In this document: positions 20,898 through 29,578 of the stretch, in pieces
Numbering within the stretch: position 1 is the first letter of the stretch
Layout: the number at the start of each line of letters is the position of its first letter
NCBI RefSeq assembly: GCF_014647875.1
Contig: NZ_BMQA01000004.1
Location: forward strand, 124,001-188,000
Length of the DNA stretch: 64,000 nucleotides
Source of the DNA: Streptomyces brasiliensis
GTDB lineage: Bacteria > Actinomycetota > Actinomycetes > Streptomycetales > Streptomycetaceae
Direction: 5' to 3'
Made by a program: the position numbers and the translations under genes
The notes under the pieces: generated by a model
Database searches by the model: none
What the model was told of the DNA's origin: nothing
What the model saw: only the letters and a program-made list of their open reading frames with translations

Positions 20898-21134
20898 ATG
20901 GCCGCAGGAGTGCCGTCCGAGCAGCGGATGGCGAACCAGATCGCTTCGAACCTCCGTCACCAGCCCGCCGACCGGGCCGCCGAGACGCTGGCGGCGCACA
21001 TCCGCCGGTTCTGGGACCCGCGGATGCGCGCCCGGCTGTTTGCGCTGGTGGACGCCGGCGCAGACGGCCTGGACCCGGTGGTGGTCGAGGGCGCCCGGCT
21101 GCTGCGCAAGGACCAGGAAGAGCGGGTGGGCTGA
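20898..21134 (+). CDS. fdsD: Formate dehydrogenase, delta subunit (FdsD-like)
   Basis: 78 residues from ATG at 20898, immediately after the alpha subunit. The motif RMANQIASNLRHQP and the helix IRRFWDPRMRARL are characteristic of the small FdsD family that ends fds operons. In homologous systems the delta subunit belongs to the purified complex or helps its assembly. A strong bidirectional terminator follows. Confidence 0.88.
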   Translation: MAAGVPSEQRMANQIASNLRHQPADRAAETLAAHIRRFWDPRMRARLFALVDAGADGLDPVVVEGARLLRKDQEERVG

Positions 21135-21152
21135 CCGCCGGACGACGATTCA

Positions 21153-21191
21153 GCGCCCCATCTCCCCTTGTTCCGGGGGGAGATGGGGCGC
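21153..21191. terminator. Bidirectional terminator between fdsD and carbonic anhydrase
   Basis: A perfect 15-bp stem, GCGCCCCATCTCCCC (21153-21167) with its complement at 21177-21191, has a 9-nt loop. It sits in the 76-bp gap between convergent genes, so it should stop transcription from both sides. Confidence 0.85.
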
Positions 21192-21210
21192 GGTGTCGGG
21201 TGCGGCAGGC

Positions 21211-21834
21211 TCAGGCGGCCTCGGCGTCGTCCAGGCCGTGGCTGGCGACCAGCCGTACCCGTCCGTCGTCGAGGTGGTAGGAGAGGCCGACGACCGCCGT
21301 CCGGCCCCGTGCGAGCGCGGGCGAGCGGTCCAGGAGCATGTCCACGGTGTGCCGTACGTGCTCGTCCACGATGTCGGGCTCCTCGCTCAGCCCGGCCGCG
21401 CGCGCGGCCAGCACGCTGGAGGTGACGCGCTCGACGACGTCGCGCACGTACCCGGCCGGGGTGAGGCCGTCCTCCAGGATGCTGCGCGCGGCGCGGATGG
21501 CGCCGCACGCGTCGTGCCCGAGCACCACCACGAGCGGGCAGCCCAGTTGGTCCACGCCGTACTCGATGCTGCCGAGCACCTCGGGACCCAGAACGTGGCC
21601 GGCGGTGCGCACCACGAAGAGGTCTCCCAGGCCGCGGTCGAAGATGATCTCCGCGGCCAGGCGTGAGTCGGAGCATCCGAAGAGCACGGCGAAGGGATGC
21701 TGGGCGGGCGCCAGGGAGGCGCGGTGCGCCGTGCCCTGGTTCGGATGCTGAGGGTCTCCGTCGACGAAGCGCCGATTGCCCGTCAGAAGTATCTCGAGGG
21801 CCTGCGCTGCTGTGGGCGTGCGAGTGAGGGCCAT
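21211..21834 (-). CDS. Beta-class carbonic anhydrase
   Basis: 207 residues from ATG at 21834. The zinc site is complete: Cys54, Asp56 and Arg58 (CSDSR), His107 and Cys110 (GHDACGA). It interconverts CO2 and bicarbonate in the cytoplasm. It is convergent with the formate dehydrogenase operon and has a predicted GntR operator 22-34 bp before its start, so it should be co-regulated. A role in hydrating the CO2 released by oxalate decarboxylation and formate oxidation is a reasonable inference. No clear Shine-Dalgarno precedes the start. Confidence 0.94.
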   Translation of the reverse strand: MALTRTPTAAQALEILLTGNRRFVDGDPQHPNQGTAHRASLAPAQHPFAVLFGCSDSRLAAEIIFDRGLGDLFVVRTAGHVLGPEVLGSIEYGVDQLGCPLVVVLGHDACGAIRAARSILEDGLTPAGYVRDVVERVTSSVLAARAAGLSEEPDIVDEHVRHTVDMLLDRSPALARGRTAVVGLSYHLDDGRVRLVASHGLDDAEAA

Positions 21835-21855
21835 GAACAAGGATAGGCCTGGACT

Positions 21856-21868
21856 CCATACTGTATGC
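21856..21868 (-). promoter_or_regulatory. Predicted FCD-GntR operator before carbonic anhydrase
   Basis: On the minus strand this reads GCATACAGTATGG, one mismatch from a perfect palindrome, and contains TACAGT. It lies 22 bp from the start codon. Confidence 0.65.
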
Positions 21869-21895
21869 AATACGCGTGCGGGCCTTGATGAGGTA

Positions 21896-22375
21896 TCACG
21901 CGGGAGCGTGTGCCGCCCGGGCGCTTCGCTGCGCGAGCAGGTCCGTGGCCGCGTGGACGGCCCGTAGCACGGGCGTCTCGGCGCCGGTGATGTCGGCGAT
22001 CTCCACCACCGCCGTGACGAGGGCGTCGAGTTCGAGCGGCTTGCCCGCCTCCAGGTCCTGGAGCATCGAGGTCCTGTGGTGCCCGACCCCTTCCGCGCCA
22101 CGCAGCCGCTTCTCGATCGAGATGTCCGGCGCGCTGCCGACCCGGGCCGCGATGTCGAGGGTCTCCTCCATCAACTGGGCCACCAGTCGCCGCGTTCGAG
22201 GGTTGCCGCAGATCTCCGCCATGGTCGCGCGGGTGAGCGCGCTGAGCGGGTTGAACGCGACGTTGCCCATGAGCTTGATCCAGATGTCGTCGCGCAGGTT
22301 CTTCTCGACGGGTGCCTTGAGGCCACCGGCGACCATGGCGTCGCCGAGCGCCGTGCAGCGCTCAGGAGGTCCTGC
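21896..22375 (-). pseudogene. C-terminal fragment of a ketopantoate reductase-like gene (panE/apbA)
   Basis: About 155 residues match the C-terminal dimerisation/substrate domain of 2-dehydropantoate 2-reductase family proteins (GGLKAPVEKNLRDDIWIKLM, NVAFNPLSALTRATM, then RTSMLQDLEAGKPLELDALV). The N-terminal Rossmann domain with the GxGxxG NADPH motif is absent; homology stops near 22375, where an unrelated pntB fragment begins on the other strand. It is most likely a deletion remnant. Confidence 0.75.
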
Positions 22376-22425
22376 CGGGGCGGCCGGTCGGTCTGGGCCG
22401 GGGTCAACAGCCGCTCAGCCTCGCG

Positions 22426-22740
22426 TTGTTGCTGATGTCACTGGGCTGCGCCGTCGCGATCGGCCTGGGCTCTTCTTCCGAGGCGCTCATCGTGGGCGTG
22501 CTGGTGACGGCCGCGGTGCTCGGCGTGATGGTCGTGCTGCCGATCGGCGGTGCGGACATGCCGGTGGTGGTGTCGCTGCTCAACGCCTTCACGGGACTGT
22601 CGGCGGCGGCCACCGGACCGGCGCTGGACAACACCGCGCTGATCGTCGCGGGCATGATCGTCGGCGCGTCCGGGACCATCCTCACCAACCTCATGGCCAA
22701 GGCGATGAACCGGTCGATCCCGGCCATCGTCGCCGGCGGG
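22426..22740 (+). pseudogene. Internal fragment of NAD(P) transhydrogenase beta subunit (pntB)
   Basis: About 105 residues resemble the membrane/NADP-domain junction of PntB: ADMPVVVSLLNAFTGLSAAA, then LDNTALIVAGMIVGASGTIL and LMAKAMNRSIPAI. Both the N-terminal membrane part and the C-terminal NADP-binding part are missing. The frame runs on past 22740 without PntB similarity. It abuts the panE fragment head to head, a sign of rearrangement. Confidence 0.8.
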
Positions 22741-23264
22741 CGACGGGCACCCCCGCAGCGGTGCACGAGGAGGACCCGGTTCGGACGGCGGACGGGGCCG
22801 CGACGCTGCGGACGGGGGTGCGGGACAGCCGGCAGGCCTGGCCACGGCGTTGCACGGGCAGGTGCGGGGCAGCCGATGGCAGGCCCGCGGCGACCCGCCC
22901 TATGTGCATGCGGACGGCGAGCGCGACCGCGATCTCCAGGCCCCGGTCGTGCTCATCGCGCTCTCCGTCCTGGCCGGGCGGTGACAAGGGGCGCGGCTCT
23001 CGCCATGGCGCGCACCCCGGCGCGCACGATGCCCGTGCCCAGGCCGATGGCGCAGCGCCAGGCGCCGCAGGCGTGCTCGGCCGCGTCGGCCGCCGGCCGG
23101 CCCACGGCGCATCTTGCGAGCCGGGAGGTGCCACTGGCGCAGCAACGCCATAGCGAAGTGTCGTATGCCGCCCGCAGCTTGACGAGCCGGAGGTCCTCCG
23201 ACAGCGGGCACGCCGAGAAGCCGACCCGGGTCGGTGGACCGGGCCGGCTTCTTCCCGCGGCGGC
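22741..23264. other. Non-coding or decayed sequence
   Basis: About 520 bp with no convincing gene. One plus-strand frame ending at a TGA at 22982-22984 gives a protein-like tail (APVVLIALSVLAGR), and minus-strand frames near 22990-23190 are weakly protein-like, but none can be extended to a recognisable family or has a ribosome-binding site. It probably belongs to the same rearranged patch as the panE and pntB fragments. Confidence 0.5.
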
Positions 23265-24521
23265 TCAGACGATGACGTTCTTGTCGCGCAGCTCCGCGAT
23301 CGTGCCCGCGTCGTAGCCGAGTCCGCCGAGCACCTCGTCCGTGTGCTCACCGAGCAGCGGCGCGCCCACGATCTCGGGCTTGAACCGGGAGAACTTGATC
23401 GGGCTGCCGACCGTCAGGAACGTTCCACGGCCCTTCTGCTCGACCTCCACGACCGTGCCGCTCTTGCGCAGCGCCTTGTCGTCCGCGATCTCCTTCATGC
23501 TGAGCACGGGCGCGCAGGGGACCTCCCACTTGCGCAGGATGTCGACCGCCTCGTACTTCGTCTTGTCGGCCAGCCACTTCTCGATCTCGCCGAAGATCTC
23601 GAAGATGGTGTTCTGCCGGGCCTTGGCGGTGCTGTACTCCGGGTCCTCCGCCCACTCGGGGCGGCCGATGGCCTCCGCGGTCCGCTTCCAGTTCTGCTCC
23701 TGGACCGTGAAGTAGATGTAGGCGTTCGGGTCGGTCTCCCAGCCCTTGCACTTCAGGACCCAGCCCGGCTGACCGCCGCCGCCGGCGTTGCCGCCCCGCG
23801 GCACGGCCTCGCCGAACTCGCCGTTCGGGTACTGGGGGTACTCCTCCAGGTAGCCCACCCGGTCCAGGCGCTGCTGGTCGCGGAGCTTGACGCGGGACAG
23901 GTTGAGCACGGCGTCCTGCATGGACACCGCCACCTTCTGGCCCTTGCCGGTCTTGCCCCGGTCGATCAGCGCCGTCAGCAGGCCGATCATCAGGTGCATG
24001 CCGGTGTTGCTGTCACCAAGAGCGGCACCGCTGACGGTGGGCGGGCCGTCCCAGAAACCGGTCGTCGAGGCGGCACCGCCCGCGCACTGGGCGACGTTCT
24101 CGTAGACCTTGAGGTCGTTCCAGGGCGAGTCCTCGTTGAAGCCCTTGACCGAGCCGAAGATCAGCCGCGGGTTCCACTCCTGGAGGGTCTCCCAGCCCAG
24201 GCCCATGCGGTCCATGGCGCCCGGCGCGAAGTTCTCGACCAGGATGTCGGCCTCACGGATCAGCTTCTCCATGACCTCCCGGCCCTCGGGGGACTTGGTG
24301 TTGATGGCCAGGGAGCGCTTGTTGCTGTTGAGCATGGTGAAGTACAGGGCGTCGACGTCGGGGATGTCGCGCAGCTGGTTGCGCGTCACGTCGCCGCCGG
24401 CGGTGCGCTCGACCTTGAGGACATCGGCTCCGAACCAGGCAAGCATCTGCGTGCAGGCCGGGCCGGCTTGTACGCCGGTGAAGTCGATGACCTTGATCCC
24501 GGAGAGCGGCAGTTCAGTCAT
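23265..24521 (-). CDS. frc: Formyl-CoA:oxalate CoA-transferase
   Basis: 418 residues from ATG at 24521 with GAAGGA upstream. It is a class III CoA-transferase, close in length to Oxalobacter formigenes Frc (428). The catalytic aspartate is Asp170 ([11 protein letters not shown]), equivalent to Asp169 there. The glycine-rich loop [11 protein letters not shown] that closes over the active site is present. It moves CoA from formyl-CoA to oxalate, giving oxalyl-CoA and free formate. It lies 98 bp downstream of oxc in the same direction, so the two form the standard oxalate pathway. Confidence 0.95.
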   Translation of the reverse strand: MTELPLSGIKVIDFTGVQAGPACTQMLAWFGADVLKVERTAGGDVTRNQLRDIPDVDALYFTMLNSNKRSLAINTKSPEGREVMEKLIREADILVENFAPGAMDRMGLGWETLQEWNPRLIFGSVKGFNEDSPWNDLKVYENVAQCAGGAASTTGFWDGPPTVSGAALGDSNTGMHLMIGLLTALIDRGKTGKGQKVAVSMQDAVLNLSRVKLRDQQRLDRVGYLEEYPQYPNGEFGEAVPRGGNAGGGGQPGWVLKCKGWETDPNAYIYFTVQEQNWKRTAEAIGRPEWAEDPEYSTAKARQNTIFEIFGEIEKWLADKTKYEAVDILRKWEVPCAPVLSMKEIADDKALRKSGTVVEVEQKGRGTFLTVGSPIKFSRFKPEIVGAPLLGEHTDEVLGGLGYDAGTIAELRDKNVIV

Positions 24522-24543
24522 ATCTGTTCCTTCTCGTGAATCA

Positions 24544-24586
24544 TCTCGATGCGTCTCGATGCGTCTCGATGCGTCTCGATGCGTCT
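24544..24586. repeat. Tandem 10-bp repeat (GCGTCTCGAT) between oxc and frc
   Basis: Four to five head-to-tail copies of a 10-bp unit, with partial units at both ends, fill half of the 98-bp oxc-frc gap. The period is about one DNA helical turn. Degenerate copies continue to about 24605. Function is unknown; it could arise by slippage or set spacing between the two genes. Confidence 0.85.
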
Positions 24587-24619
24587 GGCAGCGTCGCGAT
24601 GCGTGACGGCGGGACGTGG

Positions 24620-26353
24620 TCAGTGCTTGGCCGTGATGCCCTTGGGGTTGAGGTGCGCGATGTTGCCGCTCTCCGTGCCGTCCGCAGGGTCGATCACGCA
24701 GTCGATGAGTGCCGGCACACCCGCCGCCAGGGCCTCGCGGAGCACGGTGGCGACCTCGGCGGGCGTGGTGGCCTGATAGCCCTTGCCGCCGAACGCCTGG
24801 ATCATGAGGTCGTGCCGGGCCTTGAGCGCGGTGGGCGCCGGATCCGCGGTGGAGGAGGGGTCGTCGCCGCGGTAGACACCGCTGTTGTTGAGGACGACGG
24901 TCACGATCGGCAGGTTGTAACGGCAGACCGCCTCGATCTCCATGCCGCTGAACCCGAAGGCACTGTCGCCCTCGATGGCGACGACCGGGTCGCCGGTCTC
25001 GACGGCGGTGGCGATCGCGTAGCCCATGCCGATGCCCATCACGCCCCAGGTGCCGCTGTCCAGGCGGTGGCGGGGCACACTCATGCCGATCGTGTTGCGG
25101 GCCAGGTCGAGCGCGTTGGCGCCCTCGTTGACGACGTAGGCGCGCGGGTTGTCCTTCAGGACGTCGCGGATGGCCTGCAGGGCGCCCAGGAACTTCATCG
25201 GGTGCGCGGTCTCGGCGGCCTTCAGCCGGCCGGCCATCTTGGTCACGTTCTGCGCGGAGCGCGCGGCAAGTTCCTCGCGCCACTGCGCCGGGGCGTTGAT
25301 GCGGCCGGGCTTGCTGCGCTCGACGAGGGCCTCCATCACGGAACCGACGTCGCCGACGAGCGGGGCGGCGATGGGCTGGTTGCTGTCCATCTCATTGGCC
25401 GCGATGTCGACCTGGACGAACTTGGCGTTCGGGCTCCACTGGGGCGCGTCCCCGTGGCCCAGCAGCCAGTTGAGGCGCGCGCCGACCAGCATGACGACGT
25501 CCGCCTTGCGCAGCGCCAGCGAGCGCGCGGTGGCCGCGGACTGCGGGTGGTCGTCGGGCAGCAGGCCCTTCGCCATCGACATGGGCACGTACGGGATGCC
25601 GGTCGTCTCGATGAACTCGCGGATCGGTTCGTCCGCCCGCGCGTACGCGGCGCCCTTGCCGAGTACGACCAGCGGCCGCTCGGCGCCCGACAGCAGGTCG
25701 ATCGCCCGGTCCACGGCCTCGGGCTGCGGGAGTTGGCGCGGCGCCGGGTCGACGAGCCGCCACAGGGAGGCGGCGCCCCTGTCCGCGTCGATGATCTCGC
25801 CGAGCACGGCAGCGGGGATGTCGAGGTAGACGCCGCCGGGACGGCCGGAGATGGCCGTGCGGATGGCGCGCGCGATGCCGCGGCCGATGTCCTCGGCGCG
25901 GTGTACCCGGAACGCGGCCTTGGCGAACGGCTTGGCGGCCGCCAGCTGGTCCATCTCCTCGTAGTCGCCCCGCTGGAGGTCGACGAGGTGGCGCTCGCTG
26001 GATCCGGAGATCTGCACCATCGGGAAACAGTTGGTCGTGGCGTTGGCCAGCGCCACGAGCCCGTTGAGGAAGCCCGGCGCGGACACCGTCAGGCAGATGC
26101 CGGGTTTCTGTGTGAGGAAGCCGGCCGCGGCGGCCGCGTGACCCGCGTCGCTCTCGTGCCGGAAGCCGATGTAGCGGATGCCCGACGCCTGGGCGAGCCG
26201 CGCCAGGTCGGTGATCGGGATACCCACGACTCCATAGATGGTCTCGACCCCGTTGAGTTTCAGCGCGTCGACGACCAGGTGGATCCCGTCGGTCAGAGCG
26301 GCCGGTTCTTCGGCGCCCTCCACCCCCGTGTCCTGTGTGACAGCGTCCGTCAT
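24620..26353 (-). CDS. oxc: Oxalyl-CoA decarboxylase
   Basis: 577 residues from ATG at 26353, which has AGGGAGGATCC upstream; an in-frame extension to 26443 was rejected because it lacks similarity. It is a thiamine diphosphate enzyme of about the same length as the Oxalobacter enzyme (568). The N-terminal catalytic glutamate is Glu67 ([12 protein letters not shown]). The C-terminal ThDP/Mg motif is [15 protein letters not shown] ... VLNNSGVY. It decarboxylates oxalyl-CoA to formyl-CoA and CO2. It lies between lysR and frc, all on the minus strand. Confidence 0.95.
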   Translation of the reverse strand: MTDAVTQDTGVEGAEEPAALTDGIHLVVDALKLNGVETIYGVVGIPITDLARLAQASGIRYIGFRHESDAGHAAAAAGFLTQKPGICLTVSAPGFLNGLVALANATTNCFPMVQISGSSERHLVDLQRGDYEEMDQLAAAKPFAKAAFRVHRAEDIGRGIARAIRTAISGRPGGVYLDIPAAVLGEIIDADRGAASLWRLVDPAPRQLPQPEAVDRAIDLLSGAERPLVVLGKGAAYARADEPIREFIETTGIPYVPMSMAKGLLPDDHPQSAATARSLALRKADVVMLVGARLNWLLGHGDAPQWSPNAKFVQVDIAANEMDSNQPIAAPLVGDVGSVMEALVERSKPGRINAPAQWREELAARSAQNVTKMAGRLKAAETAHPMKFLGALQAIRDVLKDNPRAYVVNEGANALDLARNTIGMSVPRHRLDSGTWGVMGIGMGYAIATAVETGDPVVAIEGDSAFGFSGMEIEAVCRYNLPIVTVVLNNSGVYRGDDPSSTADPAPTALKARHDLMIQAFGGKGYQATTPAEVATVLREALAAGVPALIDCVIDPADGTESGNIAHLNPKGITAKH

Positions 26354-26543
26354 GGTCCGGATCCTCCCTAGAGGGTCGCCGAGTTCGTCTTCCGTGTTCA
26401 CCATCGGCGCGGAAGGGCCGATGCGTCCAAGATCTCTTGCCAACCAGCTGATTTACGGCGTTTATCGATGGGGGCGCAGGACGCCCTTGCCCTTCTGGGC
26501 ACCTGTCAGCGGCAGTTCGTGAGTGCACTCCCCGCCGCAGGCA

Positions 26544-27554
26544 TCAGCCCGCCCCACGAACACCCACGGGCTGCCGGTCGTACGGCGCCTCGTCCTGCCT
26601 GTCGTACGGTTCCTGTGCCCCCGCGTACACCGGGGTGAGGTCCGGCCGTTCGGGCAGGAAGACCTCGTCCAGGGACAGCCCCGCGACCACGTTGAGGAAC
26701 GCCCGCGCGGCGACCGACCCGGGCGTCGCCGCCTGGATCGCCACCGAGATCTGCGCCCTGCCGTCCGGCTCGACCAGCCGCACGGCCCTGGTCCCGCCGG
26801 CCATGGGCATCGCGTTCAGCCAGGTGTGCGGGACGACGCTCGCCCACGCGCCCGTGGCGACGTGCGCGCAGAGGGAGGCGACCGAGTCCGTCTCCACCTG
26901 GGGGGTCCCCACGGCTCCGCAGCTCTCGAAGGCGTCGTCGATGAACTGACGGAACCTCATGTCAGGTGTCAAAAGCGCCAGGGGAAGCTGCGCCGCCTCG
27001 GCCCAGGTGATGGTGGGCTTCGCGGGCACCAGATGCTCGCCGGACACCAGCAGCACGTACTGCTCCTCGTACAGCGGCAGCAGCTCGAGGCCCTCACGGT
27101 CGTCGGGCCCGAAGTGGGCTATGGCGGCGTCCAGTTCGAAGTCCCGCAGCTGGCGCACGAGTTCGGCCGAGGAGAGCCGGGAGGAGACCTTCACCCTGGC
27201 GAGCGGGTGCATCGCGCAGAACGCGGCCACGGGGAGCCCCGTCGTCGTCGACACGGTGGGGCCCGTCCCGAGCCGTAGTGTCCCGGTGATGCCGGACTGC
27301 ATGACGGCGACCTCTGCCTTGAACGCGTCGTGTTCGGCGAGGATCCGCTTGGCCCAGACGACCAGCCGCTCGCCCTCGGGGGTCAGTCCCTCGAAGGTGT
27401 GGCCGCGGTTGATCAACGTGACGTTGAGCTCCCGCTCCAGTTTGGCGATGGCGATCGACAGTGCCGGCTGCGAGACGTAGCAGGCCTCCGCCGCCCGCGC
27501 GAAGTGCTTCTCCCTGGCCACTGCCACGAAGTACTCGAGCTGCCGGAACAACAT
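26544..27554 (-). CDS. LysR-family regulator, probably of oxc-frc
   Basis: 336 residues from ATG at 27554 with AGGAGGGG upstream. The N-terminal helix-turn-helix is clear (FARAAEACYVSQPALSIAIA) and is followed by a periplasmic-binding-protein-like effector domain (residues ~90-295). The C-terminal ~40 residues are a charged tail with a DRQ repeat. It lies 190 bp upstream of oxc in the same direction, so it is the obvious local regulator of oxalate decarboxylation. Its own promoter carries a predicted GntR operator, suggesting a regulatory cascade. Confidence 0.9.
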   Translation of the reverse strand: MLFRQLEYFVAVAREKHFARAAEACYVSQPALSIAIAKLERELNVTLINRGHTFEGLTPEGERLVVWAKRILAEHDAFKAEVAVMQSGITGTLRLGTGPTVSTTTGLPVAAFCAMHPLARVKVSSRLSSAELVRQLRDFELDAAIAHFGPDDREGLELLPLYEEQYVLLVSGEHLVPAKPTITWAEAAQLPLALLTPDMRFRQFIDDAFESCGAVGTPQVETDSVASLCAHVATGAWASVVPHTWLNAMPMAGGTRAVRLVEPDGRAQISVAIQAATPGSVAARAFLNVVAGLSLDEVFLPERPDLTPVYAGAQEPYDRQDEAPYDRQPVGVRGAG

Positions 27555-27584
27555 GAGCGGCCCCTCCTGACCAGATGAGCGATT

Positions 27585-27597
27585 GTATGCAGTATTC
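27585..27597. promoter_or_regulatory. Predicted FCD-GntR operator before lysR
   Basis: GTATGCAGTATTC is a 13-bp variant of the shared palindrome. On the minus strand the overlapping TACAAT makes a good -10 for lysR, 31 bp before its ATG. A half-site CATACTGT lies 20 bp further away (27618-27625) toward the PAS gene. Confidence 0.55.
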
Positions 27598-27713
27598 CTT
27601 ATTCAAAGCGCGGGCGCCATACTGTCGCCGACGCGGATCCGGAGAGGGCGCGGCCGAGGCGGGCACCGAGGTGCGGCCCGCAGGGCGGCGCCCCGGAAGA
27701 AGGGGAGTACGCC

Positions 27714-28268
27714 GTGGGTGACGGCAGCGAAGCAGCAGACGGAAACGGGGCCACGACGGCACAGGCGAGCCCCGGCACCGGACGTGCCGGTGCCGGTGAG
27801 CCGGAGGCCTGGCTGGCGCAGGCGATCGCGCGCGAGTCCTCGGAAGCCATCGTGGTGGCCGATCCGGACGGAACCATCCTGGTCTGGAACGGCGGCGCGG
27901 AACGCATGTTCGGGCACACAGCGGCCGAGGCCGTGGGACAGAGCCTCGACCTGATCATTCCGGAGAAGCTCCGGGCGCGGCACGGCAAGGGCTACGAGCA
28001 GACGACGGCCACCGGCCGCACCAAGTACGGCGACACACTGCTCGGCGTTCCGGCCACACACAAGGAAGGCCACCGCCTCTCGATCGAGTTCACGGTGGCG
28101 CTGCTGCGCGACGCCGGCGGCGAGATCGCCGGGATCTCCGCGATCATGCGCGAGGTGTCGGAGCGCCGCGCGACGGAGAAGGCACTGCGCATGCGGCTGG
28201 CCGAGCTGGAGCGACGCTTCCCCGACCCTGAGCCGGCGGCGGAGCTGGGGGCCGAGCGGGGGGCGTAA
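27714..28268 (+). CDS. Single PAS-domain sensory protein
   Basis: 184 residues from GTG at 27714 (AGAAGGGGAG upstream). Residues ~40-150 form a PAS fold (SSEAIVVADPDGTILVWNGG, AERMFGHTAAEAVGQSLDLI) ending in a PAC-like ISAIMREVSERR and a short coiled coil. There is no kinase, GGDEF or helix-turn-helix output domain, so it may sense a ligand or redox state and act through a partner. It is divergent from lysR, across a gap with a GntR-type operator and a half-site. The ligand cannot be told from sequence. Confidence 0.85.
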   Translation: MGDGSEAADGNGATTAQASPGTGRAGAGEPEAWLAQAIARESSEAIVVADPDGTILVWNGGAERMFGHTAAEAVGQSLDLIIPEKLRARHGKGYEQTTATGRTKYGDTLLGVPATHKEGHRLSIEFTVALLRDAGGEIAGISAIMREVSERRATEKALRMRLAELERRFPDPEPAAELGAERGA

Positions 28269-28689
28269 GTGAAACCGGAAGGAATGGTTCCGTGACCTCG
28301 GTCACACCGGGTCGGGTTCTAGGCGGGTCGGATAGTAGAAGCAGCTCTGTTGACATAAGGGATTTATCCGTCTTGATCTAACAGCTTGACCCACCGCGGC
28401 GGGCGGCGTTCCGTCCGCCCGCGCCATTCCCCCGTGCCTCGCAGTCCAGACACTTCTGACGGAACGACAGCATTTCGCGAGACCCCCTCGAGCGGGCCCG
28501 GCGGACCCCCACACCCATGACGGGGCCTGCTGCTGTCTACGAAGTGAGGTAGTACGTACCCCCTTTGCGCGCTGTGTGAAGGCTTCCTAAGAATGACGAA
28601 CCGCAGGCACTTCGCCGCAGTTCAGGGGCGGACCCTGCGCAAAGCCAGCCGCACAAGGAGCGCTCGGCGATCACCGAGTGAGGTCACGC
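28269..28689 (+). promoter_or_regulatory. Long non-coding leader upstream of the CAP-domain gene
   Basis: About 420 bp without a gene. It contains the palindrome GTGACCTCGGTCAC (28292-28305), a possible promoter with TTGACA at 28350-28355, and a hairpin with arms GCGGGCGG (28399-28406) and CCGCCCGC (28415-28422). Secreted cell-wall genes in Streptomyces often have structured leaders, some being c-di-AMP riboswitches, but the conserved ydaO-type core could not be recognised here. Confidence 0.4.
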
Positions 28690-29490
28690 ATGGGTAAGCA
28701 CAGCAAGAAGCAGCACTACAGGCGGATGGTCATAGCTGCCGTCGTACTAGGCGCCGTGGGCGTGCCGTCCGTCGCCATGGCCACCGACTGGCCGGGCGAG
28801 GGAGGAGGCGAGACATCCGGCGCGCGCACGGTCGCGGGGAAGAACTGGTGGAACGACGCCGACTGGTATCGCCAGTGGAACGCCGAGGCGAACGCGTCCG
28901 CCTCGGCCACGCCGGAGCAGCCGGACCCGTCCGCCACCACCGCGAAGCCGAAGCCGAAGCGTCACAAGCACCACAAGCACGTGGTGCGGAAGCACACCCC
29001 GGCCCCGGCCCCCGCCCCCAGCACGCCGAAGGCCACCCCCTCCACGCCTTCCGCCCCCGCGGCCTCCTCGGCGCCCGCCGCTCCGAGCACCCCGAAGCCC
29101 ACCGCCACGGCCTCGGGAGTCGCCGCGCAGATCGTGCAGCTCGTGAACGCCGAGCGCACCAAGGCCGGCTGCTCGGCCGTGACCCTGAACGCGACCCTGA
29201 CCAAGGCGGCGCAGGCGCACAGCGAGGACATGGCCGCCCACCAGAACATGTCCCACACCGGCTCCGACGGCTCCGACCCGGGCAGCCGGATCACGAGCGC
29301 CGGCTACAACTGGAGCGCGTACGGCGAGAACGTCGCCTACGGCTACTCCACGCCCGAAGCGGTCATGGCGGGCTGGATGTCCAGCGAGGGCCACAAGGAG
29401 AACATCCTCAACTGCTCCTTCAAGGAGATCGGCGTCGGCCTCGCCCAGCCTGGCAGCTACTGGACCCAGGACTTCGGAACGGCTCGCTAG
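28690..29490 (+). CDS. Secreted CAP/SCP-domain protein
   Basis: 266 residues from ATG at 28690, with GAGG just upstream. An N-terminal signal sequence (RRMVIAAVVLGAVGVPSVAM, cleavage probably near AMA) is followed by a low-complexity Lys/His and Pro/Ala/Ser/Thr linker (residues ~75-135) likely to cross the cell wall. The C-terminal ~120 residues are a CAP (cysteine-rich secretory/PR-1) domain: IVQLVNAERTKAGCSAVTLN, AQAHSEDMAAHQNMSHTGSD, GENVAYGY and GWMSSEGHKENILN. The two Cys (in AGCSAV and LNCSF) may form a disulfide. Its role in Streptomyces is not established. Confidence 0.92.
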   Translation: MGKHSKKQHYRRMVIAAVVLGAVGVPSVAMATDWPGEGGGETSGARTVAGKNWWNDADWYRQWNAEANASASATPEQPDPSATTAKPKPKRHKHHKHVVRKHTPAPAPAPSTPKATPSTPSAPAASSAPAAPSTPKPTATASGVAAQIVQLVNAERTKAGCSAVTLNATLTKAAQAHSEDMAAHQNMSHTGSDGSDPGSRITSAGYNWSAYGENVAYGYSTPEAVMAGWMSSEGHKENILNCSFKEIGVGLAQPGSYWTQDFGTAR

Positions 29491-29501
29491 CCGAGCACGC
29501 A

Positions 29502-29578
29502 CTGATGCGGCCGGGGCGGTCGGCTCTGCGTAACGAGGTGAACTCGTCGCGCAGGGCCGGCCGCCCCGGCCGCATCAG
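29502..29578 (+). terminator. Very long hairpin terminator after the CAP gene
   Basis: Arms of 29 nt (29502-29530 and 29550-29578) pair completely with two G-U pairs, starting CTGATGCGGCCGGGGCGG. The 19-nt apex contains a further ACGAG/CTCGT stem, so nearly the whole element folds into one hairpin 12 bp after the stop codon. Confidence 0.9.

Noticed and set aside
22741..22984. Short plus-strand frame ending APVVLIALSVLAGR
   Set aside because: No start codon with a ribosome-binding site, no family match and a frame broken upstream; kept only as part of the decayed patch.
24620..26443. Longer oxc starting at 26443
   Set aside because: The extra 30 residues are not seen in oxalyl-CoA decarboxylases, and the ATG at 26353 has a strong AGGGAGG site.
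28500..28690. c-di-AMP (ydaO-type) riboswitch before the CAP gene
   Set aside because: The leader is long and structured, but the conserved GAACC/GGGGUGAAUC-type core could not be found by eye; a covariance search would be needed.
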